From Pseudoclavibacter triregionum (lineage in GTDB: Bacteria > Actinomycetota > Actinomycetes > Actinomycetales > Microbacteriaceae), in NCBI GenBank assembly GCA_910822395.1, contig OU365335.1:1550001-1614000 (forward strand): a stretch of 64,000 bases of DNA, in the 5' to 3' direction. A model generated the notes under the pieces. It had not been told where the DNA came from. It did no database searches and saw only the letters and a program-made list of their open reading frames with translations. Shown here in pieces: positions 42,234-50,867 of the stretch. Numbering within the stretch: position 1 is the first letter of the stretch; the number at the start of each line of letters is the position of its first letter. Both the position numbers and the translations under genes were made by a program.

Positions 42234-43856
42234 GTGCTGAGATTCATCGCTCGACGACTCATCGTCTCGATCTTCATCCTCCTCGGGGCCCTCTTCATCG
42301 TCTACAACCTCACGGCGATCTCGAAGAACCCGCTCGAGGACCTCCTGGAGTCCACGGCTCCGAACAAGCAGGAGCTCATCGCGGCGCGCACGCAGCTTCT
42401 CGATCTCGACGTGCCGCCGCCGGCCCGCTTCTTCCTCTGGCTCACCGGCATCCTCGGCATCTTCATCCCCCGCTTCTTCCTCTGGCTCACCGGCATCCTC
42501 GGCATCTTCATCCCCCGCTTCGACGACCCGAACGGCCTCTTCGGCTTCCTCGGCTCGCACATCAGCTGGGGTGTGAACATGAACAACCAGGACGTCGGCC
42601 CGATCCTCGGCAACGCCGTCGGCCAGACGCTCCAGCTCGTCACGGCCGCGACCGTCCTCGCCATCATCATCGGCGTCGCGATCGGCATCACGACTGCCCT
42701 GCGCCAGTACTCCGGCTACGACTACACCGTGACGTTCCTCGCGTTCCTCACGTACTCGCTGCCGATCTTCTTCATCGCGGTGCTGCTCAAGCAGTACGTC
42801 GCGATCGGCTTCAACGACTTCCTCTCGAAGCCGGAGATCCCGATCCCGGTCCTGCTGCTCATCGGCGTCCTCTCGGGCTTCATCTTCATGTCGATCGCGG
42901 GCGGTCCCCTGAAGACGCGGCTGCTCACCTTCGCCGGCTTCGGCCTCGGCACGATCGCGATCCTCGCGCTCATGCAGGCGTTCGACTGGTTCCGCCACCC
43001 GGGCCTCGGCACGGCGCTCATCATCGTCATCGGGCTCATCGTCGCGCTCGTGACGGCCGCGCTCACCGTGGGCCTGCGCCATCGCCGGAACCTCCTCATC
43101 ACCTGCGGCGTCGCGATCGTCGGGGGCGCGCTGTGGTTCCCCATGCAGTTCGCGATGACGAACACCGTCGGCGCCTGGTTCCCGTGGGTCCTCCTCATCG
43201 GCTTCACCCTGATCGGCTGGGCCACGGGCCGCCTCCTCGGCGGCACGGACGCGCGGACCATCGCCACGAACGGCGCCATCGTCGGCTTCTCGGTCGCAGT
43301 GCTGCTCATCGTCGACCGCGTCATGCAGGTCTTCAACGGCTACTACCAGCAGACCGGCGGACGCCCGATCTCCACGGTCGGCGCGCAGAGCCCGCAGGTC
43401 GGCGCGAACGCCTCCATCTGGCTGCAGATGCTCGACGGCTTCTCGCACCTCCTCCTGCCGACGATCTCGATCATGCTCATCTCGATCGCCTCGTACTCCC
43501 GGTACACGCGCTCGAGCCTGCTCGAGGTCATGAACCAGGACTACATCCGCACGGCGCGCGCGAAGGGCCTCCCGGAGCGCACGGTCGTCATGCGGCACGC
43601 GCTGCGGAACGCGCTCATCCCGGTCACGACGATCGTCGCGGCCGACGTGGGCGCGATCATCGGCGGCGCGATCGTCACCGAGGAGATCTTCGCCTGGCGC
43701 GCGATGGGAACGCTCTTCTCAGAATCGCTCGGACACGTCGACCTCAACCCGCTCATGGGCTACATCCTCGTGACGGCCGCCATCACGGTGCTCTTCAACC
43801 TCGTGGCGGACATCCTGTACTCGATCCTCGACCCGCGCATCCGGCTGGGGGCCTGA
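42234..43856 (+). CDS. oppB: Oligopeptide ABC transporter permease with internal 15-residue duplication
   Basis: 540 residues. N-terminal helix MLRFIARRLIVSIFILLGALF is the OppB start; the BPD_transp_1 domain has EAA loop sequence NQDYIRTARAKGLPERTVV followed by HALRNALIPV. The extra middle helices (about 190-340) are common in actinobacterial OppB. Residues 65-79 and 80-94 are the same 15 residues (RFFLWLTGILGIFIP) twice, encoded by an exact 45-bp tandem duplication; the frame is kept, but a hydrophobic stretch is doubled. Whether the protein still folds is uncertain. The stop is 2 bases before oppC. Confidence 0.9.
   Translation: MLRFIARRLIVSIFILLGALFIVYNLTAISKNPLEDLLESTAPNKQELIAARTQLLDLDVPPPARFFLWLTGILGIFIPRFFLWLTGILGIFIPRFDDPNGLFGFLGSHISWGVNMNNQDVGPILGNAVGQTLQLVTAATVLAIIIGVAIGITTALRQYSGYDYTVTFLAFLTYSLPIFFIAVLLKQYVAIGFNDFLSKPEIPIPVLLLIGVLSGFIFMSIAGGPLKTRLLTFAGFGLGTIAILALMQAFDWFRHPGLGTALIIVIGLIVALVTAALTVGLRHRRNLLITCGVAIVGGALWFPMQFAMTNTVGAWFPWVLLIGFTLIGWATGRLLGGTDARTIATNGAIVGFSVAVLLIVDRVMQVFNGYYQQTGGRPISTVGAQSPQVGANASIWLQMLDGFSHLLLPTISIMLISIASYSRYTRSSLLEVMNQDYIRTARAKGLPERTVVMRHALRNALIPVTTIVAADVGAIIGGAIVTEEIFAWRAMGTLFSESLGHVDLNPLMGYILVTAAITVLFNLVADILYSILDPRIRLGA
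42426..42515 (+). repeat. Exact 45-bp tandem duplication within oppB
   Basis: Copy 1 is 42426-42470 and copy 2 is 42471-42515, identical base for base. A 45-bp unit keeps frame and adds 15 residues. The lack of any difference says the event is recent, or is an assembly artefact. Confidence 0.9.
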
Positions 43857-43858
43857 TC

Positions 43859-45184
43859 ATGACGACACCCAATCTCACCGAGGTCGCGGCGGCCCAGGAC
43901 ACCTCCTCCAACTCCGAGCTCACGCTCGAGCAGAAGGAGGTCGAGGGCCTCAGCCAGGGCCAGATCGTCCGCTCGCGGTTCTTTCGCCACAAGGGCGCCA
44001 TGACCGCGCTCGTGTGCCTCTCGCTCATCGTCCTCCTCGTCTTCACCTCGGTCGGCGTGCTCGTGCCGTTCCCGAAGTGGGACGCCGACGGCTTCGGCTT
44101 CGGCGAGTGGCGCATCCCGGGCTGGTGGCCTTACGACTGGAACTCGATCGCGCCGATCGTGAACGGCGGCCAGCCGACGTTCCAGGGCATCTTCAGCTGG
44201 GGCGAGCACCCCTTCGGCCAGGACGACGTGGGGCGCGACATCTTCGCCCGCGTCATGCGCGGCACGCAGCAGTCGCTCACCGTCATGGTCATCTACGGCG
44301 CGCTCGCCACGGCCATCGGCGTGACGATCGGCGGCATCGCGGGCTTCTTCCGCGGCTGGGTCGACAACGTGCTCATGCGCTTCACCGACCTCATCATCGT
44401 CATCCCGGTGCTCGTGTTCGCTGCGGTCATCGGCCAGCTCGCGGGCCAGAACGAGTTCTTCCGCGCGTTCGGTGCCGTCTCGCTCGCGATCCTCCTCGGC
44501 CTCGTCGGCTGGACGAGCATGGCGCGCCTGGTGCGCGGCGAGTTCCTCACGCTCCGCGAGCGCGAGTTCGTCGACGCCGCCCGCGTCGCCGGCGCCTCGA
44601 GCTGGCGGATCATCTTCCGCCACATCCTCCCGAACGCGCTCGGCGTCGTGATCGTCGCGGCCACGCTCCTCATGGCGGCCGCGATCATCCTCGAGGCCGT
44701 GCTCTCGTTCATCGGCTTCGGCATCCAGCCGCCGGACGTCTCGCTCGGCCAGATCGTCAACGAGTACCGCGGCGCCTTCGCCACGCGCCCGTGGCTGTTC
44801 TGGTTCCCGGCCGCGTTCGTCGTCGCCATCGCCCTGTGCATCAACTTCATCGGCGACGGCCTCCGCGACGCCTTCGACCCGCGCCAGCGCCGGATGCCCG
44901 GCCGCGGCTCGATCCTGTCGAAGATGCTCGGCCGCGACGGCAAGGGCGTCCCCGCCCCGGCCGCCGCCGGCGCCGTCGGCGCCGTGACGGGCGCGACGGT
45001 CGAGACGGCCGCCGACCACGGGTCGCTCACCGACCCGGCCATCCGCTCGGAGGGCGACGTCGTCGCCGGCACCGCCTGGCCCATCGCGACCGCCGAGGAC
45101 GTGGCCGGCGACGGCCCCGCCACCTCGGACGGCGGCGAGGGCGTCTCCGATGCGCCCCAGGCCGACGACGACACCCGCGCCTGA
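43859..45184 (+). CDS. oppC: Oligopeptide ABC transporter permease
   Basis: 441 residues. The OppC_N helix (MTALVCLSLIVLLVFTSVG) is followed by a periplasmic-side loop containing HPFGQDDVGRDIFARV, the signature of OppC/DppC, then the transport domain with EREFVDAARVAGASSWRII and HILPNALG. A C-terminal tail of about 100 residues (PAPAAAGAVGAVTGATVETA..., acidic) is not part of the normal permease and is probably a disordered cytoplasmic extension. It starts 2 bases after the oppB stop, so it is in the same operon. Confidence 0.92.
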   Translation: MTTPNLTEVAAAQDTSSNSELTLEQKEVEGLSQGQIVRSRFFRHKGAMTALVCLSLIVLLVFTSVGVLVPFPKWDADGFGFGEWRIPGWWPYDWNSIAPIVNGGQPTFQGIFSWGEHPFGQDDVGRDIFARVMRGTQQSLTVMVIYGALATAIGVTIGGIAGFFRGWVDNVLMRFTDLIIVIPVLVFAAVIGQLAGQNEFFRAFGAVSLAILLGLVGWTSMARLVRGEFLTLREREFVDAARVAGASSWRIIFRHILPNALGVVIVAATLLMAAAIILEAVLSFIGFGIQPPDVSLGQIVNEYRGAFATRPWLFWFPAAFVVAIALCINFIGDGLRDAFDPRQRRMPGRGSILSKMLGRDGKGVPAPAAAGAVGAVTGATVETAADHGSLTDPAIRSEGDVVAGTAWPIATAEDVAGDGPATSDGGEGVSDAPQADDDTRA

Positions 45185-45237
45185 TGCTCCTCGCTCCCAG
45201 CCCGCGGCGCGCGCTGCGCTCGGCCGGCACCTCCGGG

Positions 45238-45852
45238 CTAGCCGGGCAGCAGCGCCGCCGCGAGCGCGGCGAGCGGCGAGGCGATCGCGAGCGCGACGTT
45301 CGGCCAGATCCAGCTGCGCTCGATCGCGCGGCGCGGCTCGGCCTCGGCGGCGTCGAGGTGCCCGTGATGGCGGGCGCTCATCGCGGCGTCGCCGGAGAGC
45401 GTGCCGGGCGCCGAGCTCGTGCGCAGGCCGCCGTCGAGCTCGCGGTGCACGCGGGGATCCTTCATGAGGCTCTCCGCCCCGCGGGAGCCCGCGATGCGGA
45501 CCGCGTCGAGGCGGCTGGGGGAGGGCGCCGCCCAGGCGTCGATCTTCCCCTCGTCGGTCACGACGCGGAAGCCGCGGTGGGTCTCGATGCCCTCGACGCG
45601 GCCCCGCGGCACGCGGACGCGACGCAGCGGGTTGTCGATCGTGATGGCCTCGTCGTCCATCGTCACCTTCGGGGCGACGAGCAGCACCCAGCCGAGCCCG
45701 AGGCAGAGAATCGGCAGCACGAGGATCGCGCCGGCGCGCCGGAGCGGATCCTCGGCGAACAGGAGCGAACCGATCGCGATCGCGGACATGGCCGCGACCG
45801 CGCACCAGAGGCCCACGCCGAACATGGGACGGATGACCGTGGGCTTCGACAT
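45238..45852 (-). CDS. PH-domain membrane protein interrupting the opp cluster
   Basis: 204 residues. Two N-terminal membrane helices (VGLWCAVAAMSAIAIGSLLF; AILVLPILCLGLGWVLL), then a bacterial PH-like (bPH) domain: KVTMDDEAITIDNPLRRVRVPRGRVEGIETHRGFRVV. A third helix is at the C-terminus (NVALAIASPLAALAAALLPG). It is antisense between oppC and the OppDF ATPase gene, unlike typical opp operons. ATG 45852 is preferred over an upstream one at 45915 because membrane topology starts there. Function unknown, likely membrane-associated. Confidence 0.75.
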   Translation of the reverse strand: MSKPTVIRPMFGVGLWCAVAAMSAIAIGSLLFAEDPLRRAGAILVLPILCLGLGWVLLVAPKVTMDDEAITIDNPLRRVRVPRGRVEGIETHRGFRVVTDEGKIDAWAAPSPSRLDAVRIAGSRGAESLMKDPRVHRELDGGLRTSSAPGTLSGDAAMSARHHGHLDAAEAEPRRAIERSWIWPNVALAIASPLAALAAALLPG

Positions 45853-45974
45853 GCCAGCATCATCCCAAACCGGACGGCGGCCGATCGCCCCGTCCCAGGC
45901 GGACGGCGCGCCCACCGGGCGCCGGACGCGCAGACCACCGGGGCCGGAAGGGCCCCCACGATGGAGAAGGACGC

Positions 45975-47723
45975 ATGAAGTCGACGCAGCGCAAGGATGA
46001 GACCCCCATCCTCGACGTCCAGGATCTCAAGGTCGAGTTCTGGGTCGGCGGCGAGTGGGTCACCGCCGCCGAGGACATCAGCTACAAGGTCATGCCGGGC
46101 GAGGTGCTCGCCATCGTCGGCGAGTCGGGCTCGGGCAAGTCGGTCTCGTCGATGACCCTCCTCGGGCTCCTCCCGAAGAACGGCCGCACCTCGGGCTCGG
46201 CGAAGCTCAACGGCACCGAGATGATCGGCGCCTCCGAGGCGACGCTCCGCCACGCGCGAGGCAACGACATCGCCGTGATCTTCCAGGAGCCGATGACGGC
46301 CCTCAACCCCGTCCTCACGATCGGCTTCCAGATCGTCGAGGCGCTCCGGGTGCACAACCCCTCGATGCTGCCCTCCGCGGCGCGCGAGCGGGCCCTCGAG
46401 CTCCTCGAGCTCGTCGAGATGCCCGACCCGAAGAAGGCCTTCGACTCCTACCCGCACCAGCTCTCGGGCGGCCAGCGCCAGCGCGCCATGATCGCCCAGT
46501 CGCTCTCCTGCGACCCGGAGATGCTCATCGCGGACGAGCCGACGACGGCCCTCGACGTGACGATCCAGGCCGAGATCCTCGAGCTCATGCGCTCGCTCCA
46601 CGCGCGCCTGAACTCCGCGATCGTCCTCATCACGCACGATATGGGCGTCGTCGCCGACCTCGCGACGAACGTCATCGTCATGAAGCAGGGTCGGATCGTC
46701 GAGCGCGGCCCGGTGCGCGAGATCTTCCACAACCCGCAGCGCGAGTACACGAAGAAGCTCCTCGACTCGGTGCCGCACCTCGGCCGCGGCGAGGCGACCG
46801 GCCTCGACGCGAAGCACTACGAGGGCGAGCCGATGCTCTCGCTCGAGCACGTCGACATCGAGTACCCGAAGCACGGCCGCGTCGCCGCGTTCAAGGCCGT
46901 CGAGGACGCCTCCTTCGACATCTACCCGGGCGAGATCGTCGGCGTCGTCGGAGAGTCGGGCTCGGGCAAGACGACGATCGCGCGCGCCGCGGTCGGCCTC
47001 CTCCCGGTCGCCGCCGGCTCGATGAAGCTCAACGGCAAGGAGCTCAAGGGCATCGACCGCGACGACCTGCGGGAGCTGCGACAGGACATCGGCATCGTCT
47101 TCCAGGACCCGGGCTCCTCGCTCAACCCGCGCTGGCCCATCGGCCAGTCGATCGCGGAGCCGCTCGAGCTCTCGGGCCGCTTCTCGAAGGCCGAGATCTC
47201 GCACCGCGTCGAGGAGCTCCTCGACCAGGTCGAGCTGCCGCGCTCCTTCCGCAACCGCTACCCGAACGAGCTCTCCGGCGGCCAGCGCCAGCGCGTCGGC
47301 ATCGCCCGCGCCCTCGCGCTCGAGCCGAAGCTCCTCGTCGCCGACGAGCCGACCTCGGCCCTCGACGTCTCGGTGCAGAAGCGCGTGCTCGAGCTCCTCG
47401 TCGAGATCCAGCAGCGCCTGCAGTTCGCGGTGCTCTTCGTCACGCACGACCTCGCCGTCGTCGATCTGCTCGCGAACCGCGTCGTCGTCATGAACCACGG
47501 CCGCATCGTCGAGCAGGGCCCGACCGACCAGATCCTCCGCAGCCCGGTCGACCCGTACACGAAGCGACTCGTCATGGCCGTCCCGGTGCCCGACCCGGAC
47601 GAGCAGGCCTCGCGCCGCCACACGCGCACCGAGCGCATCCGCCTCGAGGAGATCGAGAAGGAGATGCGCGCGAAGGACGCCCCGGACGCCGCCGTCGGCG
47701 CCCACCCGGCCGAGCGCCCGTAG
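45975..47723 (+). CDS. oppD: Fused oligopeptide ABC transporter ATPase (OppD-OppF)
   Basis: 582 residues holding two complete ABC domains. Domain 1: Walker A GESGSGKS, signature LSGGQRQR, Walker B MLIADEPTTALD, His switch ITHDMG. Domain 2: Walker A GESGSGKTT, signature LSGGQRQRVGIARALA, Walker B LLVADEPTSALD, FVTHDLAV. Each has the oligopeptide ATPase C-terminal cap (YTKKLLDSVPHLG; YTKRLVMAVPVPDP). It powers the upstream OppABC transporter. The 790 bp separating it from oppC carry an antisense gene, so it likely has its own promoter. A hairpin follows the stop. Confidence 0.93.
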   Translation: MKSTQRKDETPILDVQDLKVEFWVGGEWVTAAEDISYKVMPGEVLAIVGESGSGKSVSSMTLLGLLPKNGRTSGSAKLNGTEMIGASEATLRHARGNDIAVIFQEPMTALNPVLTIGFQIVEALRVHNPSMLPSAARERALELLELVEMPDPKKAFDSYPHQLSGGQRQRAMIAQSLSCDPEMLIADEPTTALDVTIQAEILELMRSLHARLNSAIVLITHDMGVVADLATNVIVMKQGRIVERGPVREIFHNPQREYTKKLLDSVPHLGRGEATGLDAKHYEGEPMLSLEHVDIEYPKHGRVAAFKAVEDASFDIYPGEIVGVVGESGSGKTTIARAAVGLLPVAAGSMKLNGKELKGIDRDDLRELRQDIGIVFQDPGSSLNPRWPIGQSIAEPLELSGRFSKAEISHRVEELLDQVELPRSFRNRYPNELSGGQRQRVGIARALALEPKLLVADEPTSALDVSVQKRVLELLVEIQQRLQFAVLFVTHDLAVVDLLANRVVVMNHGRIVEQGPTDQILRSPVDPYTKRLVMAVPVPDPDEQASRRHTRTERIRLEEIEKEMRAKDAPDAAVGAHPAERP

Positions 47724-47749
47724 CGTCTCGCCCGCCACGCGCGGATCAT

Positions 47750-47788
47750 CCGCCCGCGATCAGGCCCTTCCGGCCAGGTCGCGGGCGG
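47750..47788 (+). terminator. Terminator after the OppDF gene
   Basis: CCGCCCGCGA (47750-47759) pairs perfectly with TCGCGGGCGG (47779-47788); a GGCC/GGCC inner pairing sits in the loop. It lies about 27 bases after the stop. Confidence 0.7.
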
Positions 47789-47831
47789 CATCCGTTTCGC
47801 GCCGACCCTGGGCGCGTCGCACCCCGCGGGA

Positions 47832-47837
47832 TAGGGT
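47832..47837 (+). promoter_or_regulatory. -10 box TAGGGT of typA
   Basis: TAGGGT at 47832-47837 would start RNA near 47844. This excludes the GTG at 47841 as a start codon and leaves a ~40-base leader before GTG 47883. Confidence 0.55.
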
Positions 47838-47882
47838 GGAGTGTTCGCCGCCGCGGACGCATCGCAGAACGAAAGCGCCTTC

Positions 47883-49802
47883 GTGACCTCCAGCACGCTC
47901 GCCCACCGCTCGGACCTCCGCAACGTCGCCATCGTGGCGCACGTCGACCACGGCAAGACGACCCTCGTCGACGCCATGCTCCGCCAGACGAACTCGTTCG
48001 GCGACCACTCCTCGCACGACGACGAGGTCCGGGTCATGGACTCGAACGACCTCGAGCGCGAGAAGGGCATCACGATCCTCGCGAAGAACACCGCGATCCG
48101 GTATGAGGGCAAGCACGCCGTCGACGGCCCCATCACGATCAACGTCATCGACACCCCCGGCCACGCCGATTTCGGCGGCGAGGTCGAGCGCGGCCTCTCG
48201 ATGGTCGACGGCGTCGTCCTCCTCGTCGATGCCTCGGAGGGCCCGCTGCCGCAGACCCGCTTCGTGCTGCGCAAGGCGCTCGCCGCGAAGCTCCCCGTCA
48301 TCCTCGCGGTGAACAAGACCGACCGCCCGGACGCCCGCATCGAGGAGGTCGTCGCCGAGGCGCACGACCTGCTCCTCGGCCTCGCCTCGGACCTCTCCGA
48401 CGAGGTGCCCGAGCTCGACGTCGACGCCGTCCTCGACCTGCCCGTGCTCTACGCCTCCGGCCGCGCCGGCGCCGCGTCGACGAACCGCCCCGAGAATGGC
48501 GAGCTGCCCGACAACGACGACCTTGAGCCGCTCTTCGAGGCGATCCTCACGCACATCCCGGCCCCCGCCTACGACGAGTCGGCGCCGCTCCAGGCCCACG
48601 TCACGAACCTCGACGCCTCGCCGTTCCTCGGCCGCCTCGCGCTCCTGCGCGTCTTCAACGGCACGCTGAAGAAGGGCCAGAACGTGGCCTGGGTGCGCAA
48701 CGACGGCGAGATCCACAACGTCCGCATCACCGAGCTGCTCGAGACGAAGGCGCTCGACCGCGTGCCGACCGAGTCGGCCGGCCCCGGCGACATCGTCGCG
48801 GTCGCGGGCATCCCGGAGATCATGATCGGCGACACGATCGCCGACCCCGAGGACGTCCGCCCGCTGCCCGCGATCACCGTCGACGAGCCCGCCATCTCGA
48901 TGACGATCGGCACGAACACCTCGCCCCTCATGGGCAAGGTGAAGGGCCACAAGCTCACCGCGCGCATGGTGAAGGACCGCCTCGACCGCGAGCTCGTCGG
49001 CAACGTGTCGATCCGCGTCGTCGACATCGGCCGCCCGGACGCGTGGGAGGTGCAGGGCCGCGGCGAGCTCGCGCTCTCGGTGCTCATCGAGAACATGCGC
49101 CGCGAGGGCTTCGAGCTCACGGCTGGCAAGCCGCAGGTCGTCACGAAGATCATCGACGGCCACAAGCACGAGCCCTTCGAGCACCTCACGATCGACGCCC
49201 CCGAGGAGCACCTCGGCGCGATCACGCAGCTGCTCGCCGCCCGCAAGGGCCGCCTCGAGACGATGACGAACCACGGCACCGGCTGGGTGCGCATGGAGTT
49301 CGTCGTGCCCTCGCGCGGCCTCATCGGCTTCCGCTCGGAGTTCATGACCATCACGCGCGGCACGGGCATCGCGAACGCGATCTCGCACGGCTACGGCCCC
49401 TGGGCCGGCGCGATCCAGACCCGCATCACGGGCTCGATCGTCGCCGACCGCGCGGGCGTCGCGACGCCGTTCGCGATGATGGCGCTCCAGGAGCGCATGA
49501 CGTTCTTCGTCCAGCCGACCGACGAGGTCTACGAGGGCATGGTCGTCGGCGAGAACTCGCGCGCGGACGACATGGACGTGAACATCACCAAGGAGAAGAA
49601 GCTCACGAACATGCGGTCCTCGACCGCGGACGAGCTCGAGCGCCTCACCCCGCCCCGCCAGCTCACGCTCGAGGAGTGCCTCGAGTTCGCGCGCGAGGAC
49701 GAGTGCGTCGAGGTGACGCCCGAGAAGATCCGCATCCGCAAGGTCGAGCTCGACGCGACGGCCCGCGCGCGCAGCGCCTCGCGCGCCAAGCGCGACGGCT
49801 AG
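47883..49802 (+). CDS. typA: Ribosome-associated GTPase BipA/TypA
   Basis: 639 residues. GTPase motifs in order: AHVDHGKTTL (G1), DLEREKGITI (G2 region), DTPGHADFGGEVER (G3) and VNKTDRPDA (G4). Domains II, III and V and the BipA-specific C-terminal domain follow (QLTLEECLEFAREDECVEVTPEKIRIRK). It acts on ribosomes under stress and in 50S assembly. A GTG start at 47883 (VTSSTLAHRSDLRNVAIVAH) agrees with the family and with the promoter position. It is followed within 8 bases by a membrane protein gene. Confidence 0.93.
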   Translation: MTSSTLAHRSDLRNVAIVAHVDHGKTTLVDAMLRQTNSFGDHSSHDDEVRVMDSNDLEREKGITILAKNTAIRYEGKHAVDGPITINVIDTPGHADFGGEVERGLSMVDGVVLLVDASEGPLPQTRFVLRKALAAKLPVILAVNKTDRPDARIEEVVAEAHDLLLGLASDLSDEVPELDVDAVLDLPVLYASGRAGAASTNRPENGELPDNDDLEPLFEAILTHIPAPAYDESAPLQAHVTNLDASPFLGRLALLRVFNGTLKKGQNVAWVRNDGEIHNVRITELLETKALDRVPTESAGPGDIVAVAGIPEIMIGDTIADPEDVRPLPAITVDEPAISMTIGTNTSPLMGKVKGHKLTARMVKDRLDRELVGNVSIRVVDIGRPDAWEVQGRGELALSVLIENMRREGFELTAGKPQVVTKIIDGHKHEPFEHLTIDAPEEHLGAITQLLAARKGRLETMTNHGTGWVRMEFVVPSRGLIGFRSEFMTITRGTGIANAISHGYGPWAGAIQTRITGSIVADRAGVATPFAMMALQERMTFFVQPTDEVYEGMVVGENSRADDMDVNITKEKKLTNMRSSTADELERLTPPRQLTLEECLEFAREDECVEVTPEKIRIRKVELDATARARSASRAKRDG

Positions 49803-49809
49803 GGGAGCG

Positions 49810-50544
49810 ATGGCGGTCGAGGGCGGGGCGCCGGAGGCGCCGTTCGGTCGGCTCGAGGGGGCGGATGCCGCGGCTGCGGCGCCCGGGACCCCCGGGGTCG
49901 GCGGCGCCGGGGAGGGCCCGTCCGCGCCGGTCTTCGGCGCCCACGCCTCGGGCCTCGGCCTCGATCCGCCCTCGCCCGCCGAGGCATCCGCTCCCGCGCC
50001 CGGCCTCACCGTCGCGAGCACGGTCCCTGCGCGCGAGGGCCTCGTCGAGCGCCTCGCCGTCGCCGGCTCCATGCTCCTCGCGGGCCTGCTCGTCGGCGTC
50101 ATGACGACCTTCCTCCACCGCGCCCGCCTCGGCCTCGGCGGCGCCCCGATCTGGCTCGGGATCGTCGTCGGACTCGCGATCATCGCCGTCATCGCCGTGG
50201 GCCTGCGCCTCTACCTCCGCGAGCGCGCCGGCGCGATCGCCTTCGCCTCGGGCGTCGTCATCGCCATCACGGTGCTCGCGACCTGGAGCGCCGGCCACTC
50301 GGTCATCGTCGTCGGCGACCTCATCGGCACCATCTGGATCAGCGCCGCGCCGATCCTCGTCTGGGCGATCGCGCTCTGGCCGGAGGTGCGCCGTCGGCCT
50401 CAGGCCGCCCAGACCGGCGCCGAGCCGCAGACCGCCGTCTCCTCGGCATCCGCCGCCCCGTCGACGGCCGCGCCGAGCGCGGCCGGGGGAGCGGCGCACT
50501 ACGCTGGTGCATCGAACATCGCCCCCGAGGAGCCGCTGCCGTGA
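49810..50544 (+). CDS. Polytopic membrane protein of unknown function, first in fdxA-dapC unit
   Basis: 244 residues. A Gly/Ala/Pro-rich N-terminus of about 80 residues is followed by four hydrophobic helices (about 85-200: MLLAGLLVGVMTTFLHRARL, IWLGIVVGLAIIAVIAVGL, AGAIAFASGVVIAITVLATW, and ILVWAIALW) and an Ala/Ser tail. It resembles the small DUF6113-type membrane proteins next to fdxA in actinobacteria. It ends in a GTGA overlap with fdxA, so it is co-translated; its role is unknown. Gap to typA is 7 bases. Confidence 0.65.
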   Translation: MAVEGGAPEAPFGRLEGADAAAAAPGTPGVGGAGEGPSAPVFGAHASGLGLDPPSPAEASAPAPGLTVASTVPAREGLVERLAVAGSMLLAGLLVGVMTTFLHRARLGLGGAPIWLGIVVGLAIIAVIAVGLRLYLRERAGAIAFASGVVIAITVLATWSAGHSVIVVGDLIGTIWISAAPILVWAIALWPEVRRRPQAAQTGAEPQTAVSSASAAPSTAAPSAAGGAAHYAGASNIAPEEPLP

Positions 50545-50867
50545 CCTATGTGATCGCCCTTCCCTGCGTCGACGTCAAGGACCGCGCCTGCGTCGACGAG
50601 TGCCCGGTCGACTGCATCTACGAGGGCGAGCGCAGCCTCTACATCCACCCCGACGAGTGCGTCGACTGCGGCGCCTGCGAGCCCGTGTGCCCCGTCGAGG
50701 CGATCTACTACGAGGACGACCTCCCCGAGCAGTGGGCCGACTACACGACCGCGAACGCCGAGTTCTTCGACGAGATCGGCTCGCCCGGCGGCGCCGCGAA
50801 GATCGGCGTCATCGCGCACGACCACCCGCTCATCGCCGCCCTCCCGCCGCAGGGAGAGGGCGCGTGA
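50541..50867 (+). CDS. fdxA: 7Fe ferredoxin
   Basis: 108 residues. The N-terminal 7Fe cluster set is CVDECPVDCIYEGE with the first cysteine in IALPCVDVKDRAC, followed by the second 4Fe ligand set CVDCGACEPVCP. The C-terminal helix (EFFDEIGSPGGAAK) is typical of actinobacterial FdxA, a soluble electron carrier. The start GTG overlaps the preceding gene's TGA, and the stop TGA overlaps the GTG of dapC. The three-gene overlap chain suggests tight co-expression. Confidence 0.92.
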   Translation: MTYVIALPCVDVKDRACVDECPVDCIYEGERSLYIHPDECVDCGACEPVCPVEAIYYEDDLPEQWADYTTANAEFFDEIGSPGGAAKIGVIAHDHPLIAALPPQGEGA

